The notes: generated by a model not told the origin, from the letters alone. 64,000 nucleotides of DNA from Akebia trifoliata (GCA_017979445.1 CM030705.1:14091040-14155039), one strand, 5' to 3'. Counted from the stretch's first letter, positions 1-12,102 are shown. Translations and numbers: made by a program.

Positions 1-450
1 TAATCTAATTTTAATAAGCAAATGAAACTCCCATTGGTGTTTTACTATTTAATTCTAACAAGGGATTCTTATTTTTCCACATTTATTTATTTCACTTACT
101 TTAATTTTGCTTGTTTTCAATGTTGATGAGGTTCTACCCAAAGGAATAGGAAATTACGCAGAGAAAACTGTTTAGAATCGAAATATTTTTTATTTTTCAT
201 TGAGATGTTGTTGTTAAGGAAAACTTGAAAGTTTTCTGATTGTGTTTTTCTCGCATTAGTCATCGCCCAAGCATGGTATTTTCCACTTTGGCATCATTGG
301 AAGCAGTGATCTAGTTGTGGAATCTTTGTTGTGTGATGGAGTTTAATGATGAGTCAGTATCCGAAGAGCATTTGGAACAAATCGAATTCTTTTTTGACAA
401 CACGGATCCAATATCTGTTTCCACATCGAAGATAACCCTTCTCCCAAAGT
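1..450 (+). pseudogene. Truncated duplicate of the MRF gene 5' region and exon 1
   Basis: This stretch is nearly identical to 3605-4054 with a constant offset of 3604 bases, so the two copies have no net indels. It holds the end of a probable 5'UTR intron, the UTR, and an ATG at 336 followed by about 38 codons matching the N-terminus of the intact MRF gene at 3940. Similarity stops abruptly at about 450, inside the Ser-Pro-rich part of exon 1, where AT-rich Helitron-like DNA begins. No MA3 domain follows, so the copy cannot encode a working protein. Its left edge lies outside the window. It could be a tandem duplication later cut by the Helitron, or a gene fragment carried by the Helitron. 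Confidence 0.85.
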
Positions 451-1727
451 CCTTATACTATTCTATAAAATTAATTAATTCTAATAAATAAATAAAAATT
501 AACTCTATACCATGTTTTTTTTAATTTACAAAATAAATAGAAATTAACTTTAAAAAAGACTATGTATCATATTTAATTTTTAATTTAAACAATAAACAAT
601 AAATAGAAATTAACTCTATCCCACGTCTTTTCAAAATGGTGTAAGTAATTTTCTTATTATTTATTTTTAAATAATTAATTGAAAATTATATTTTTTAACA
701 ATTATTATATTTACACCAAAAAATAATTAAAAATTAAATTATTAATAATTAAATATTAAAAAATATTTTTAAATTGTAATATTGTTAAAACTTTCAAAAA
801 AAAATTTTTTTTGAAGATATGAACATGATTTCCACTAAAAAATCAATTTAATATTAAATTTTGACAATTATTATATTTACATTTTTTTATTGTCTATTTA
901 TAAAAAAATAATTAAAAATTAAATAGATAACAATTAAATATTAACAAATATTTTAATGTTGTTAAAAATAAAAAAAATTTAAGATATAAACATGATTTTT
1001 CTTAAAAAATTAATTGAACATTAAATTTTAACAATTATTACAGTAACAAATAATTTTAAATTTAATTAAAAAATATTTTTCTAATAATAATTACAATTAA
1101 ATATTAACAAATTTTTTTTAATTGCAATGTTGCTAAAAATAAAAAATTGAAGATATGAACGAACATGATTTTCCTTTAAAAATTTAATTTAATATTAAAT
1201 TTTAACAATTATTATAGTAACAAATAATTAATTAAAAAATTATTTGTATTTTATTTTTAAAAAATTAATTAAAAAATATTTTTCTAACAATTATTATATT
1301 GAAAAATCTTTTTTTGATGATCACTTTAAACATGTCTCTTCAAAATGATGTAAGTAAGTATCTTTATTTTAATAATTAATTAAAAATTATATTTTTAACG
1401 ATTATTATATAAAAACATTTTTAAGTTTTCTATTTATAAAAATAATTAAAAATTAAATTATTAAAAAAATATTTTTAATGGTAATGTTGTTAAAAATAAA
1501 AAAATTGAAGATACGAAACATGATTTTCTTTTAAAAAATTAATTTAATATTAAATTTTAACAATTATTATATTTACACCTTTTTGCATTTTCTATTTATA
1601 AAAATTAAATTATTAACAACTAAATATTAACAAATATTTTTAAATGATAATGTTGTTAAAAATTATAAAATTCAAGATATGAACATGATTTTCTTTTAAA
1701 AGTTTAATTTAATATTAAAAATTATTT

Positions 1728-1945
1728 TGAAACTTCTAGTCCCATGGTTACAAGTTGAAAATTTTAAACCGTCCAATTTTTGTAAATCACTTTTGATGGG
1801 GTTAGAAGTTTTAGAATGGGATGATTTTTTGCAAGGATGATCACCTCACCATAGAGATCATCCTCACAAAAAATCAGCCTATTATGAATCTTTTTAATCA
1901 TATAAGACAAAGCGTTGTAGCTTTATGTGTCTACGAAAACCCACC
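1728..1945. mobile_element. Foldback MITE, family F1, nested in the Helitron
   Basis: Arms that read roughly GATGATCNCCTCACCATAGA and its complement form a hairpin at about 1820-1893, flanked by family-specific sequence such as TTAGAAGTTTTAGAATGGG. The right side ends beside a short TA-rich run, as in other copies of this family in the window (8155, 11050, 11383, 19535, 26102). Confidence 0.65.
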
Positions 1946-2217
1946 CATATATATATTTTAAATATTTTTTTTGTTAATATATTAATATTGACTATAATTC
2001 TCATGACTAACAATTCTTCTCCAAAACGTCGCCTCCTTTCCTCTTTATATTCGATCATGTTTCTTCTTCTTCTTTTCTCTAATAAATCTTACCTAAAAAT
2101 CATTATATTCAAAAATCTTTTTTTCTCATATATCTTTGGATTCTTGCAAGATGACAAAAATTTGTTATTTTGGATTAATCAAAGGCATCAAGAAGTTACT
2201 CCTCTGAACTAGGTACT

Positions 2218-2450
2218 CTCTATTTTTTGAATAAGAAAATCATTTTATTGAATTTGTCTTTGAGAGGGACCCTCAAGACATTCTGTTTTTGTTTGAAGGT
2301 AATCTCATGCCTATAAATCTTTTTTGAATAATCACTATCTATTTTTTGAACAAGAAGATCATTTGATTTAATATATATTTAAGAAGGGACCTTAAATACT
2401 TTTTGTTGAAAACTAATCTCATGCCTATAAATCTTTTTTGAAGAATCACA
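2218..2450. repeat. Tandem duplication of about 115 bp
   Basis: Two imperfect copies lie head to tail. Each runs from a CTATTTTTTGAA(T/C)AAGAA start to the shared string CTCATGCCTATAAATCTTTT. They sit inside the putative Helitron. No coding content is seen. Confidence 0.7.
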
Positions 2451-3086
2451 GTACACACTTTCTTCCTGAGTTTTAACCGTCCATAAAAAAGTAATAAATA
2501 TTTTTAATAATTAAAAATTAAAATTTTAAAAATTATTAGATTAATAAATATTTTTAAATATTAATTCTATTATGGATGTATTTTTTTAAATTAATTAAAT
2601 ATTAAATTTTAATAATTATTACATTTACAAATATTTCAAATATTAATATTGTTAAAAGTAAGTAAATTGAAGATATGTATGTGATTTTTATAAAAAAATT
2701 AATTAAAATTTAATTTTAACAATGATTATGTTTTCTTTTTAAATATTAAATAATAAATTAAAAAAATAAATTTACATCAATTATTATATTAAAAAAAATA
2801 ACTTTTGTATTTCCTACTTAAGCATATTCAAAACAAAAGACACGCTTTCTTTTTAAAAAAATTATATTTTAACAACTATTAAATTTTTTTTTCATTCCAA
2901 CTTTTATTTACATAATTAAGCAAATATGCTATTTTGATTAACATCATTCCTCCATTAGAGTTATGTTTTATACAAGAATAATATATAATATCTTTACATA
3001 TTTCTATTTTATTTCATTCATTATTTTTCTATTTGAATTTTGGATCATACAGCTTGCACATGCATCGCATGTGTAGGGCCCACTAG

Positions 3087-3939
3087 TTATTTACAAAAAC
3101 TAAAATTCTTACATGATTAATCGAATTAATCTAAATCCAAGATCAACGGTGAGATTTTGATATCGAATTAATCTAAATCCAATACAATCAGGGAGATCAT
3201 CCTCCGTCATAGAACTGTGTGGATTCTAAGGAGAATGTACTCTTGAGGCTGACATCATCATTTTTAGGTACGTGTTTATTAGACACCATCTTTAGGACAA
3301 CCGTTAAAAATTCAGTTGTTTGACTCACGGATTTCCTGGACTTTCCTGTTATGATCTGAGAGAAAACTCTCTCTCTCTCTCTCTAATTCTTGATCTCTGC
3401 AACTTCTAATCATTTCTCATTTTCAGGTTTGATTTCTCCTTAGATTGAATTCTTAATTGCTAATTATTTGTTCTTTAATTCATCTGCTACTACCCGTTAA
3501 TTAGATCTTTGAAGAGAATGAAAATACAGAGTTTTATGGATTTCTCATTGATCTTTTTAATCCAATCTCAATGATTTTCTTTATTTCAGTTTAATTTTCC
3601 GTTCTAATCTAATTTTAATAAGCAAATGAAACTCCCATTGGTGTTTTACTATTTAATTTTAACAAGGGATTCTTATTTTTCCACATTTATTTACTTCACT
3701 TACTTTAATTTTGTTTGTTTTCAATGTTGATGAGGTTCTACCTAAAGGAATAGGAAATTAAGCAGAGAAAACTGTTTGGAATCGAAACATTTTTTATTTT
3801 CCATGGAGATGTTGTTGTTAAGGAAAACTTGAAAGTTTTCTGATTGTGTTTTTCTCGCATTAGTCATCGCCCAAGCATGGTATTCTCCTCTTTGGCATCA
3901 TTGGAAGCAGTGATCTAGTTGTGGAATCTTTGTTGTGTG
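3087..3939 (+). promoter_or_regulatory. Promoter and 5'UTR region of the MRF gene
   Basis: A CT-repeat (Y-patch-like) lies at about 3366-3385, just before a probable transcribed leader. A likely 5'UTR intron runs from a CAG|GT at about 3427 to a pyrimidine-rich acceptor ending TTAG at about 3863, because the part upstream of the ATG is duplicated as non-coding sequence at 1-335. The transcription start is inferred, not shown. The Helitron 3' end lies only about 280 bp upstream of the CT tract. Confidence 0.5.
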
Positions 3940-6892
3940 ATGGAGTTTAATGAGGAGTCAGTATCTGAAGAGCATTTGGAACAAATCGAATTCTCTTTTG
4001 ACAACACGGATCCAATATCTGTTTCCACATCGAAGATAACCCTTCTCCCAAAGTCTCCAAGATCCCCAAAATCTCCTCACGGTAAGCATGGATTGAGTAA
4101 GGGAAGTCCGATCAAACGTGATAGGCATTCACATTCAGGGAGAGATGGTCGTCCTAAGAAGGGTAAACATTAGACCACCTTTTTTAGTTGGTATAATTCA
4201 CATCTAGATCAACAAATCCTCAATGACCTTGTTTTGTTTAGATATAAATGTTTGTTCCAATATTTTCACAGGTGGTTCTGGTGGGAAAGGCACCTGGGGA
4301 GGGTTACTTGACACAGGGAGTGAGTTTGTCGACTCGAATGATCCGAACTACGATTGTAACGAGGTATATAGTTAATACCTTGCAACCAATATAACCTACA
4401 AAACCCAGTTTGAGTTCTTATTTTTCTAGCATTGTTTAAAAACCCTGTGTAAGACATGAGGTTTATGCCTTGTTGAACCAAAAAATATAATTTCTTTTGA
4501 AGTTTTATTCAATTATTTCCAAAAACATTTCCCATATTTATCTAATATACCAAAGTAAAATGATTTAGATCATGTTCTTCCTTCCCTTTATAATTATAAA
4601 TCTTTCATAGTGTTGCGTGCTTCATTTAGAAATGTTTCCATGTGACTAAATGTATATATTGGTACGGAAATTTTTTTTGATGGATATCAAAGTAGTTATC
4701 GACCCATGATGATACTCAGTGTTACTTTAATTGACCTTTTTTACTTGTTCATTCAACCAATAGTGGATGATGACCAATTAGCAATAAATTATTGAATTTA
4801 AACTCGTAAAAAGAAAATACGATAGATGAGTAATTACTAATGGCCTTCAAAATGATTTCTTTTGCTTAATGGGTGCGACATAAATCATCACAAACAATCA
4901 TCCTAACTTCTTCTTTTCTTCTTCTTATGGTTGATTTATTTGTTTAACATTATTATAATTTTTGTGAAAAAAAAAATTGAGGATCTTACATCACGGAGGC
5001 AAAATGCCTCATATTTGCCTCACATTTTCCAAAACATTGTTTTGTGCTACTTTCAGGAAAATAGTCAATTAAATTCAAGCAAATCAATAGGAGCTTTTGA
5101 AGAGTACAAAAAGAAGGCAACGATAATAGTGGAGGAATATTTTGCTACGGATGATGTTGAATCAACCGCAAATGAATTAAGGGAACTTGGCAATACAAGC
5201 TATAACTATTATTTTGTTAAGAAGCTCCTTTCTATGGCGATGGATAGGCATGACAAAGAGAAAGAAATGGCAGCTGTTCTATTATCTACACTTTATGCTA
5301 ACGTGATCGAACCCCCACAAGTTTACAAAGGCTTCAGTAAGTTGGTTGAAGCAGCTGATGACTTAATTGTAGATATACCCGACATGGTAGACATTCTTGC
5401 TCTGTTCGTAGCCCGGGCTGTGGTTGATGACATACTTCCTCCAGCATTCTTAACCAAGCAAATAGCATCGTTGTCTAAGGATTCAAAAGGATTTGAAGTA
5501 ATAACAAGAGCTGAGAAGGGTTATTTATCAGCTCCGCTGCATGCGGAGATTATTGAGCGCAAGTGGGGCGGAAGCAAGAATAAAACGGTTGATGACGTGA
5601 AGGCTAAGATTAATAATTTACTCGTAGAATATGTCGTGAGTGGGGATAAGATGGAGGCTTTTAGATGCATCAAGGATTTAAAAGTCCCTTTTTTCCATCA
5701 TGAGATAGTCAAGAGAGCTCTCATAATGGCTATGGAAAGACGGATGCTGGAAGACCGGCTTCTCGATTTATTGAAGGAAGCTTCAGAAGAAGGTTTTATT
5801 AATTCGAGTCAAATAACAAAGGGATTTGGTCGGTTAGTTGACACCGTTGAAGACTTATCACTCGATATACTGAGTGCAAGAGAGATTTTGCAGTCATTGA
5901 TCTCCAAGGCAGCATCAGAGGGATGGTTGTGTGCTTCATCTCTGAAGTCACTTGCCTTCCAACAAGAGCAACGATTAGAAGATAACACCGCAAGACTTTT
6001 CAAGATCAAGATTCAATCAATTATTCAGGAATATTTCTTGACAGGTGATATTTTAGAAGTGATTTGTAGTTTAGAATCGGAGAACAGTAGCTCTTCCTCC
6101 GAATTAAATGCTATTTTTGTGAAGAAACTGATAACTATGGCAATGGATCGGAAGAATAGAGAGAAAGAAATGACTTCTGTGTTGTTGACATCTTTATCTT
6201 TTCCCTCGGAGGGCATTGTAAATGGTTTCGTCATGTTAATTGAGACAGCAGAGGACACCGCCTTAGACATTCCAGCTGTCGTTGATGATCTTGCTATGTT
6301 TTTAGCTAGAGCAGTAGTGGACGAAGTCTTGACCCCACAACATTTGGAGGAGATTGGAAGCCAATGCACGGGGCAAGACTCGATTGGGAACAAAGTTCTC
6401 AAAATTGCACGGTCGTTGCTTCGGGCTCGTCTTTCTGGTGAACGAATATTAAGGTGTTGGGGTGGTGGTAGTGGGGGAAGTAGTAGGCCAGGATGGGCAA
6501 TCGAGGATGTCAAAGACAAGATAGAAAAGCTATTAGAGGAGTATGAATCAGGAGGAGAGGTACGAGAAGCCTTTCGTTGCATAAAAGAACTTGGAATGCC
6601 ATTTTTCCATCACGAGGTTGTGAAGAAGGCATTGGTGGCAGCTATGGAAAAGAAGAATGATAGGTTGTGGGTTTTGCTTGGGGCATGTTTCTCAGTTGGA
6701 CTTATCACAATGAACCAAATGATGAAAGGTTTTGGGAGAGTGATGGACTCTCTTGATGACTTGGCTTTGGATGTCCCCGATGCAGAACAACAATATATTC
6801 GTTTTGTTGATCGGGCAAAGGTTGCAGGGTGGTTGGATTCATCGTTTTCTGCGAGCAGACCGGTACATGTAGTCGAGAATGGCTCATGCTGA
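3940..6892 (+). CDS. MRF: MRF-type translation regulator with four MA3 domains (PDCD4-like)
   Basis: Coding exons are 3940-4162, 4272-4363 and 5057-6892, all with GT..AG introns and compatible phases, giving 716 residues. The N-terminus has a Ser-Pro-rich stretch (PKSPRSPKSPHGK) followed by basic residues and the conserved GGSGGKGTWGGLLDT segment spanning the exon 1/2 junction. Four MA3 domains follow at about residues 118-235, 282-400, 418-540 and 586-705. Each carries the family signature of an EEYF-type helix and AMDR/AMER motifs. MA3 domains bind eIF4A. In plants the MRF family associates with eIF4A and ribosomes and modulates translation during energy shortage, downstream of TOR/S6K phosphorylation. 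That role is family knowledge; the domain count and order are seen here. Almost the whole MA3 region is one large exon, which is usual. Which of the MRF1-4 paralogues it matches cannot be decided by eye. Confidence 0.93.
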
Positions 6893-8150
6893 TGAGTCTG
6901 AGGTTTGGAAATCATTATTGATTTGGTAAACTTACTATTTATTTTGTTAAGCTCCTGCTCATTTATCAAATTTTTTTTTTTTTTTGGTATCTTTCCATTT
7001 AGTCTTTTTAACTGCTCTGATATTCAATGAACCAACATTACTCTTTTTATTTTTCTCAAAAGACATAATCAGTAATGGTGACAAAATTCTGATGTTAATT
7101 GTTTATTACCTACTAAAAGCTTAAATGGTTCAAGAATTATAATGAACTATCATTAAACAGTAAGAGAATTAGAGGGTTTGTTTTTCCGGTTTTTTATTTT
7201 TATTTGTGTGTGTGTGTGTGTGGATTCAAAGTTAATGGGGGAAGAGTATCTCTTGTTCTTCCTTTTCCTGTTCTCTTTCTTCTTTCTCCTTCCTTTGTAA
7301 ATCATTCATTCCTTCTGACTATGGCTGTTATCAGTCTACATTGATCTGTATAATTCTTAAGACCCAAAAAAGGTCATATCTTGGGCTATTGATCCTATTT
7401 CCTTGAAATTTTTAGGAATTTTGGTAAGCATTAATGATAGACCATAGAAGCAAAATCAAAAAAAAAAAAAAAAAAATCAAACTCTGGAATCTCTTGTGGC
7501 TTCTCTCACACAACCATATGATTATGGTTAATAATATGATCTCTTTTTAGCATTGAAAACTGGAAACAGCATTCGAAGTCTGAATTATGTCGAAAGGAAT
7601 TTTATTCCACCTCGCCCAAACCACATTAATCTTGTAATTTACTAGATAACTATAAATTTCATATCAGATGGCATCTGGACTTGAAAATGATAGATCCGAT
7701 TAGGTCCAGTCCAAACAAATCCCTATTGGGATCGATACCAATTTTGTTCAATCCGATATGAACCTGATCTATTGACAGAGCCCTATAGTAGTCAATAATA
7801 AGAAATCAAGTTTTCAGGGATAATATAAATAATGTTATATTTAGATAAAATATAATATAAGTGCATTGTAAAGACTTCGAACAGATTTTTCCAATGGTAT
7901 TATTTTATTGCAACCCAAATTATTGACTAAATATGATATTTTAAATTTTTGAATAAAAAATAAAATTTGCTTTTTTAAGAGAAAAATGGAAAATGAGAGA
8001 GATGTGTGCAACTGATTGTAATAAAACAGTTTGGTAATACTCGAGAGCAAAGCAAAGAAAGTTATAGTTTTAATGATGCCTTTCTTAAGTGACAAAATTG
8101 TCATCAATTATAGTATTATCATGAGTTTATGATATAGATATATATATATA
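6893..8150 (+). other. MRF 3' flank, no further gene recognised
   Basis: The start of this stretch should be the MRF 3'UTR. It contains a TG dinucleotide tract at about 7205-7222 and an A-run at about 7457-7475. No open frame with a recognisable domain is present on either strand. Confidence 0.6.
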
Positions 8151-8154
8151 TACA

Positions 8155-8325
8155 CGATCCCATTTGGCAGCCAACGTTCGGGAACCAACACGAAGCAGTT
8201 CGGGAATGGGCTGGTTTTTATGGTGATGATGAGATCATCCTCACAAAAAATCAGCTCAATCTGAAACTTTGAAATCATATAGGACAAATTTTGGCTCCCT
8301 AACGTTGGTTGTTGAACGCCACCCT
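8155..8325. mobile_element. Foldback MITE, family F1
   Basis: The left end has GGCAGCCAACGTTCGGGAACC and the right end the related inverted CCCTAACGTTGGTTGTTGAAC. Between them lies one hairpin module (GATGATGAGATCATCCTCAC). The element sits between two (TA)n tracts, at 8139-8151 and 8323-8336. Confidence 0.75.
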
Positions 8326-8959
8326 ATATATATATTATAAAATACAACTGAGTTGTTACATTTTCTTATTTTTTGAGGTGGAGATAAACATATTCTCAAC
8401 TATATTTTTGTGATTAGACAAGTATCCTATCTATTTACATTTTATTTTTTTGTCTTTCCTCTTTACTCCCTTTAACTTTATTATGTATCATCAAACCCAT
8501 TTATACTCTCTCCCAACTTTATTATGTATCATCTGTAACTCACCTTATTGATTTTCATTTTTTACCTCTTAACCTTAATTTTTTTTTTTTAACAATATCT
8601 CTCTAACTTTAATTTTTTTCATTTTTAACCCCTTCAACCTCAAAGCGGATGCCTATGTCATTGGCATGGGCGAACTCTAGTATATATATATAAACATCAC
8701 AAAGGGTTGTAAAGGAGTCTAGTAGATAAATGAGCAATGAAAGACAAATTTTGGATACATTTGTTCTGGTCAAGAATAGGGATGGCAATTTTGCCCACCT
8801 GCCCTGCCCCTATAGGGTTGATTTTTCCTACTTTTAAATGGTTTTGGGATGGCTATGGTAGTAAAAATGAAAAATCAATCCCTTTTCGGGGTGAAAATGA
8901 TTTTGATATATCTGTCTCTCTCCAATTATATTTATATATATTAGATCTATCATCAAGAA

Positions 8960-9022
8960 ACAACACCTAGTGAAGTGGTAAGACACGTGTAAAGTAGTTT
9001 CAACATCCTAGGTTCAAACACA
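8960..9022 (+). mobile_element. Possible tRNA-derived SINE head
   Basis: CACCTAGTGAAGTGGTAAG resembles a pol III A box and CCTAGGTTCAAACAC a B box (GGTTCAA core), at a tRNA-like spacing of about 35-40 bp. No SINE tail can be delimited because CACTA-derived sequence follows directly. A chance similarity is possible. Confidence 0.35.
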
Positions 9023-9029
9023 ACGAGTG

Positions 9030-9262
9030 AAAATCTCATATTCGACAGACCATGGCGTCAAATTTTTCATTGTCGATTTTTTCTACCCATGGGTCGAAAC
9101 CATCAAATAAATCAGGGATGAGACAAATTCGACGACTCTAAGCCATCAAATCTAGGAGCATCACAAGTTACGACGGTCCTAAGCCATCAAATTAGGTTTT
9201 TAAAATTCATGGGCCTTAGCCCGTTGAATTTTCCTGTAGAATTTTCTAGTTTTCATATAGTG
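9030..9262 (-). mobile_element. Terminal fragment of a CACTA (En/Spm) transposon
   Basis: Read on the minus strand it begins CACTATATGAAAACTAGAAA, followed by repeated subterminal GACGG/CGTCGA-like and GGCCCATGAATTTT motifs. The same sequence occurs at 20785-21012. Only one terminus is present, so this is a fragment caught inside the hAT element. Confidence 0.6.
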
Positions 9263-9416
9263 AAACCCCCGTCGATGGAGAGAAATCATTCGAGGGTTGG
9301 GATGGGTCAAAAATATTAGACTCAAGTCAGGTTCGGGGCGGGTTCATAGTAACCAATTGTAGTCAGACCGGGTCAGGTTTAGCTAAACCCGCCCCGTTTC
9401 CATCCCTAGTCAAGGA

Positions 9417-10885
9417 CAAGTATAATTGAATTTTCCTAAACATCCCTAGTCAAGAATAAACCGACTTTAGAAGTAACTTGGCCATCAAGGTGAAGGAAAG
9501 ACTAGAAAATTTATTATAAGTCAATCAATTAGCAAGAACACAATCCATTAAAAGATAAAGAATAGGTTTTGACTTTTGATGGGAGAAGAGAAGACGACAG
9601 CATATAGACTGGTCGAGTTTTTGAAAGGTTTTCATCATCTAAGAGATCATTTAAACCAAAATCTTGCCTCATAGAAGTTAAGTTCAACTCCAAAGCTTAT
9701 ACATGACACACCATTATCCATCTTAATTTAGTAGTAATTAATTCGATCTAAACAACAAAAAATCTATGTATTACTATCACATCCTTGTGATTGCAGATAA
9801 CTTGCCATAACCATTTTAATTCCTTCAATTCCTCTAAAGGAAATTTCCTCCACAACTTTTCTTGCATCTCGAACCGTCGTACAATACATTTTCTAAGATT
9901 AGTTAAGATAATACCCATCTCAAATTGATCGAGCGCCACGTTGAAAATGATCGTCAATTGAGCCGAAAATTTGATTCTACCGTAGACTTCAACAACTTTA
10001 TTAAGTTGAAAAAAAGTTAGTTTTGCTTGACATAAAGGGAATGATTATTGACTTTATCTCGATTAGGATTAAAGAAACTTAAGCTAATGAATAAGAAATT
10101 TGATGACCAAGTTAAAAGACCATACTATTTAGTTAGGTTTAAATGTTGAAAATTGGTCAAATTTGACCTCTTAGGGGATGGACATGTAAAAATGATGGGA
10201 AGCTTCCTTCCTATCATACATTATTGTTTACTACAAACAAAGGTGCTTATTCTTCCAAGTCAATATTTTTAAGTGCAGCTGTAGAGACTTTTCCCATGAA
10301 GTTTCTTAGTTACTTTTATGAGGCATTCCAAGGTTGCTGCTTTCTTCTCGTGACTTTGCTCAAACCTAATAACAATTTTGGAGGTCTACAGAGTGCCACT
10401 TAAGAGCATAATTGATGTTGAGATGTCATATATCTCATACCTTCTCCTGTAATTACCCAACATGTGAGAAGCTAGTTACAAGGAAACTACAGAAAACAAA
10501 AAAAACAAAAAAAAATTGATCAAATATAGATATACCTTATTAAAAAATGTAGATACGATTTTGACCATATTGACCATTGATTATAAAGAAAGAGTGCAAA
10601 GTTCCACGTTTGATCGTATTGACTATCAATCAAATGGAAAGACCACAATCATCCATGTCGATTACTTAACTCGTTGTAAGAGGATATATGGAAACTTCCA
10701 TTTAAACTATATGAGAAATTAGAAAAGCCCTAATGATTAATCATTATCACCCATTCACCCTCATGAAGTAATGGGTGCTTCCCAAGGCTCCCCTCGTGAT
10801 TATAATTGGTACGCCTATTTGTCATGGATTATCTAATGGCATAATTAGGCCATCAAAATAAATGAAAATGGAACAACATCATGTA
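9417..10885. other. Intergenic DNA, nothing recognised
   Basis: Only short frames without family motifs are found. No RNA gene or clear repeat boundary is seen. Confidence 0.55.
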
Positions 10886-11010
10886 ATAATAGCTCCATCA
10901 TAAATAGTTTTAGAATATTTTTGAAAATTAAAGATTCGAACACGACCATATATATAGCTCCATTATAAATGGTTTTAGAATATTTTTGAAAATTAAAGAT
11001 TCGAGGGGGA
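10886..11010 (+). repeat. Direct duplication of about 55 bp
   Basis: TAGCTCCATCATAAATAGTT and TAGCTCCATTATAAATGGTT each begin a copy that continues into TTTTGAAAATTAAAGATTCG. The copies are about 69 bp apart. Confidence 0.8.
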
Positions 11011-11049
11011 AGTATTCGAAGGCCCTAAAGAAAATCAAACATTTTTCAA

Positions 11050-11345
11050 AATAAGGGTTGGAAGTTTTGGAATAGGCTGATTTTTTGTGAGGATGATCTC
11101 TATGATGAAGAGATCATCCTCACCAAAACTCAGTTTATTCCGAAACTTCTAACCATTGTTTACAATTTGGAGAATTGTGGACCGTCCAATATCTGTTAAC
11201 TAGTTTTGATGGGATTAGAAGTTTTGAAATGAGATTATTTTTTGTGAGAATGATGTCCTTGTTATAGAGATCATCATCACAAAAAGTCAGTCCATTTTAA
11301 AACTTCTAACTTATGCATTGAAAACATGTTTGGTTCTCTTTGAGG
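11050..11345. mobile_element. Foldback MITE, family F1, two hairpin modules
   Basis: Two hairpins with GGATGATCTCTATGATGAAG-type arms lie at about 11080-11140 and 11240-11300. They are separated by the family spacer containing GTGGACCGTCCAAT. The right side ends close to a (TA)n tract at about 11362-11376. Confidence 0.7.
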
Positions 11346-11382
11346 CGTCCGAATACCACCCATATATATATATATATCTCCC

Positions 11383-11705
11383 CATTTGACAATCAACATT
11401 AGGGAACCAACATGGAGCCATTGTCCTATATGAGTTAAAAGTATTGAATTGAGCTGATTTTTTGTGAGGGTGATCTCTATGATGAGAAAAAAATTTCACA
11501 AAAAAATCAGTCCAATTTAAAACTTCTATAACTCCATTAAAAGGGATTTACAATTGTGAATAATTTTTTTTTTGTGAGGATGATCACCTCACTATAGAGA
11601 TCATCCACACACAAAAATCAGCTTAATATGAAACTTTTAACTCATATAAGACAAATTTTGACTCTCAACATTGACTCCCTTATGTTGATTGTCGAACGCT
11701 ACCAT
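11383..11705. mobile_element. Foldback MITE, family F1, flanked by (TA)n on both sides
   Basis: The left end (CATTTGACAATCAACATTAG) and right end (CTTATGTTGATTGTCGAACG) are inverted relatives of each other. Two diverged hairpin modules lie between them. (TA)n tracts touch both ends, which suggests insertion into the dinucleotide repeat. Confidence 0.8.
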
Positions 11706-12102
11706 ATATATATATATATATATATTGGGTGCTATGGTTATAAAGGCATGCACATATTAAGTTGAACAAGCATGTGACATGGTTTTAAAACTCAGTTTCA
11801 TGTCTTGTCTCATCCATGCCAAATATCGAGTCGTCTTGGACAAAATTTTCAATACGTTTGAGACGTCTCGTTCAACAATGAAAAAAATGAATGTAAAGTT
11901 TTAAATCTCATTTGATACATTTACTTGTTTGTCCATCTTGTTTATGCCTGATTCTGAAACGACTCAGGTAATACATCTCGGTCTCGGAAGAGTTTTAAAA
12001 CCATGGCATGTAAGAGTTAGAGAAACCTAGAGAAGGCTCTTGTGAGTAGTAGTAAGCATAGACAACTGTCATAGGAGCTATTATTGGTGGGGTAGATACG
12101 AT

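Larger units (their letters stand above)
813..2730 (+). repeat. Degenerate internal repeats of the Helitron
   Basis: A block that begins near GAAGATATGAACATGATTT and continues into a run of the kind TTTAATATTAAATTTTAACA recurs at about 813, 969, 1148, 1506, 1674 and, more diverged, 2669. Copies are 60-75 bp with irregular spacing of roughly 150-360 bp. They are non-coding. Confidence 0.7.
450..3086 (+). mobile_element. Non-autonomous Helitron (3' end clear, 5' end probable)
   Basis: The 3' end is diagnostic. A perfect 7-bp stem (CACATGC / GCATGTG, loop ATC) at about 3057-3073 is followed by a short spacer and CTAG at 3083-3086, then a T, which is the hairpin-CTRR-T arrangement of plant Helitrons. 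A plausible 5' end is TCCTTATACTATTCTATAAA at 450, which has the usual TC start and AT-rich lead. The base before it is G rather than the expected A, so the 5' boundary is less sure. No Rep/helicase coding region is visible. The interior is extremely AT-rich with repeated blocks and a nested foldback MITE. The true 5' end could instead lie left of the window, in which case the MRF fragment would be inside the element. Confidence 0.7.
8777..9408. mobile_element. Non-autonomous hAT element with 8-bp target duplication
   Basis: The left terminus reads TAGGGATGGCAATTTTGCCC and the right terminus is its imperfect inverse, ending CCATCCCTA. Flanks are GTCAAGAA (8769-8776) and GTCAAGGA (9409-9416), an 8-bp duplication with one mismatch, as expected for hAT transposition. 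No transposase is encoded. The interior is chimeric: it contains a tRNA-like stretch and a CACTA end. Confidence 0.85.

Noticed and set aside
1925..2212. A 95-residue open frame in the Helitron
   Set aside because: It is Leu/Ile/Phe-rich because of AT-rich DNA, overlaps a MITE edge and a repeat, and has no homologue that I recognise.
4931..5056. Extension of the large MRF exon upstream to an ATG at 4931
   Set aside because: The 42 extra codons are intron-like, and the acceptor TTTCAG at 5051-5056 joins in phase with exon 2.
6025..6582. A 185-residue open frame on the minus strand inside the MRF last exon
   Set aside because: It is antisense to a conserved MA3-coding exon, low in complexity and without motifs; it reflects codon bias of the real gene.
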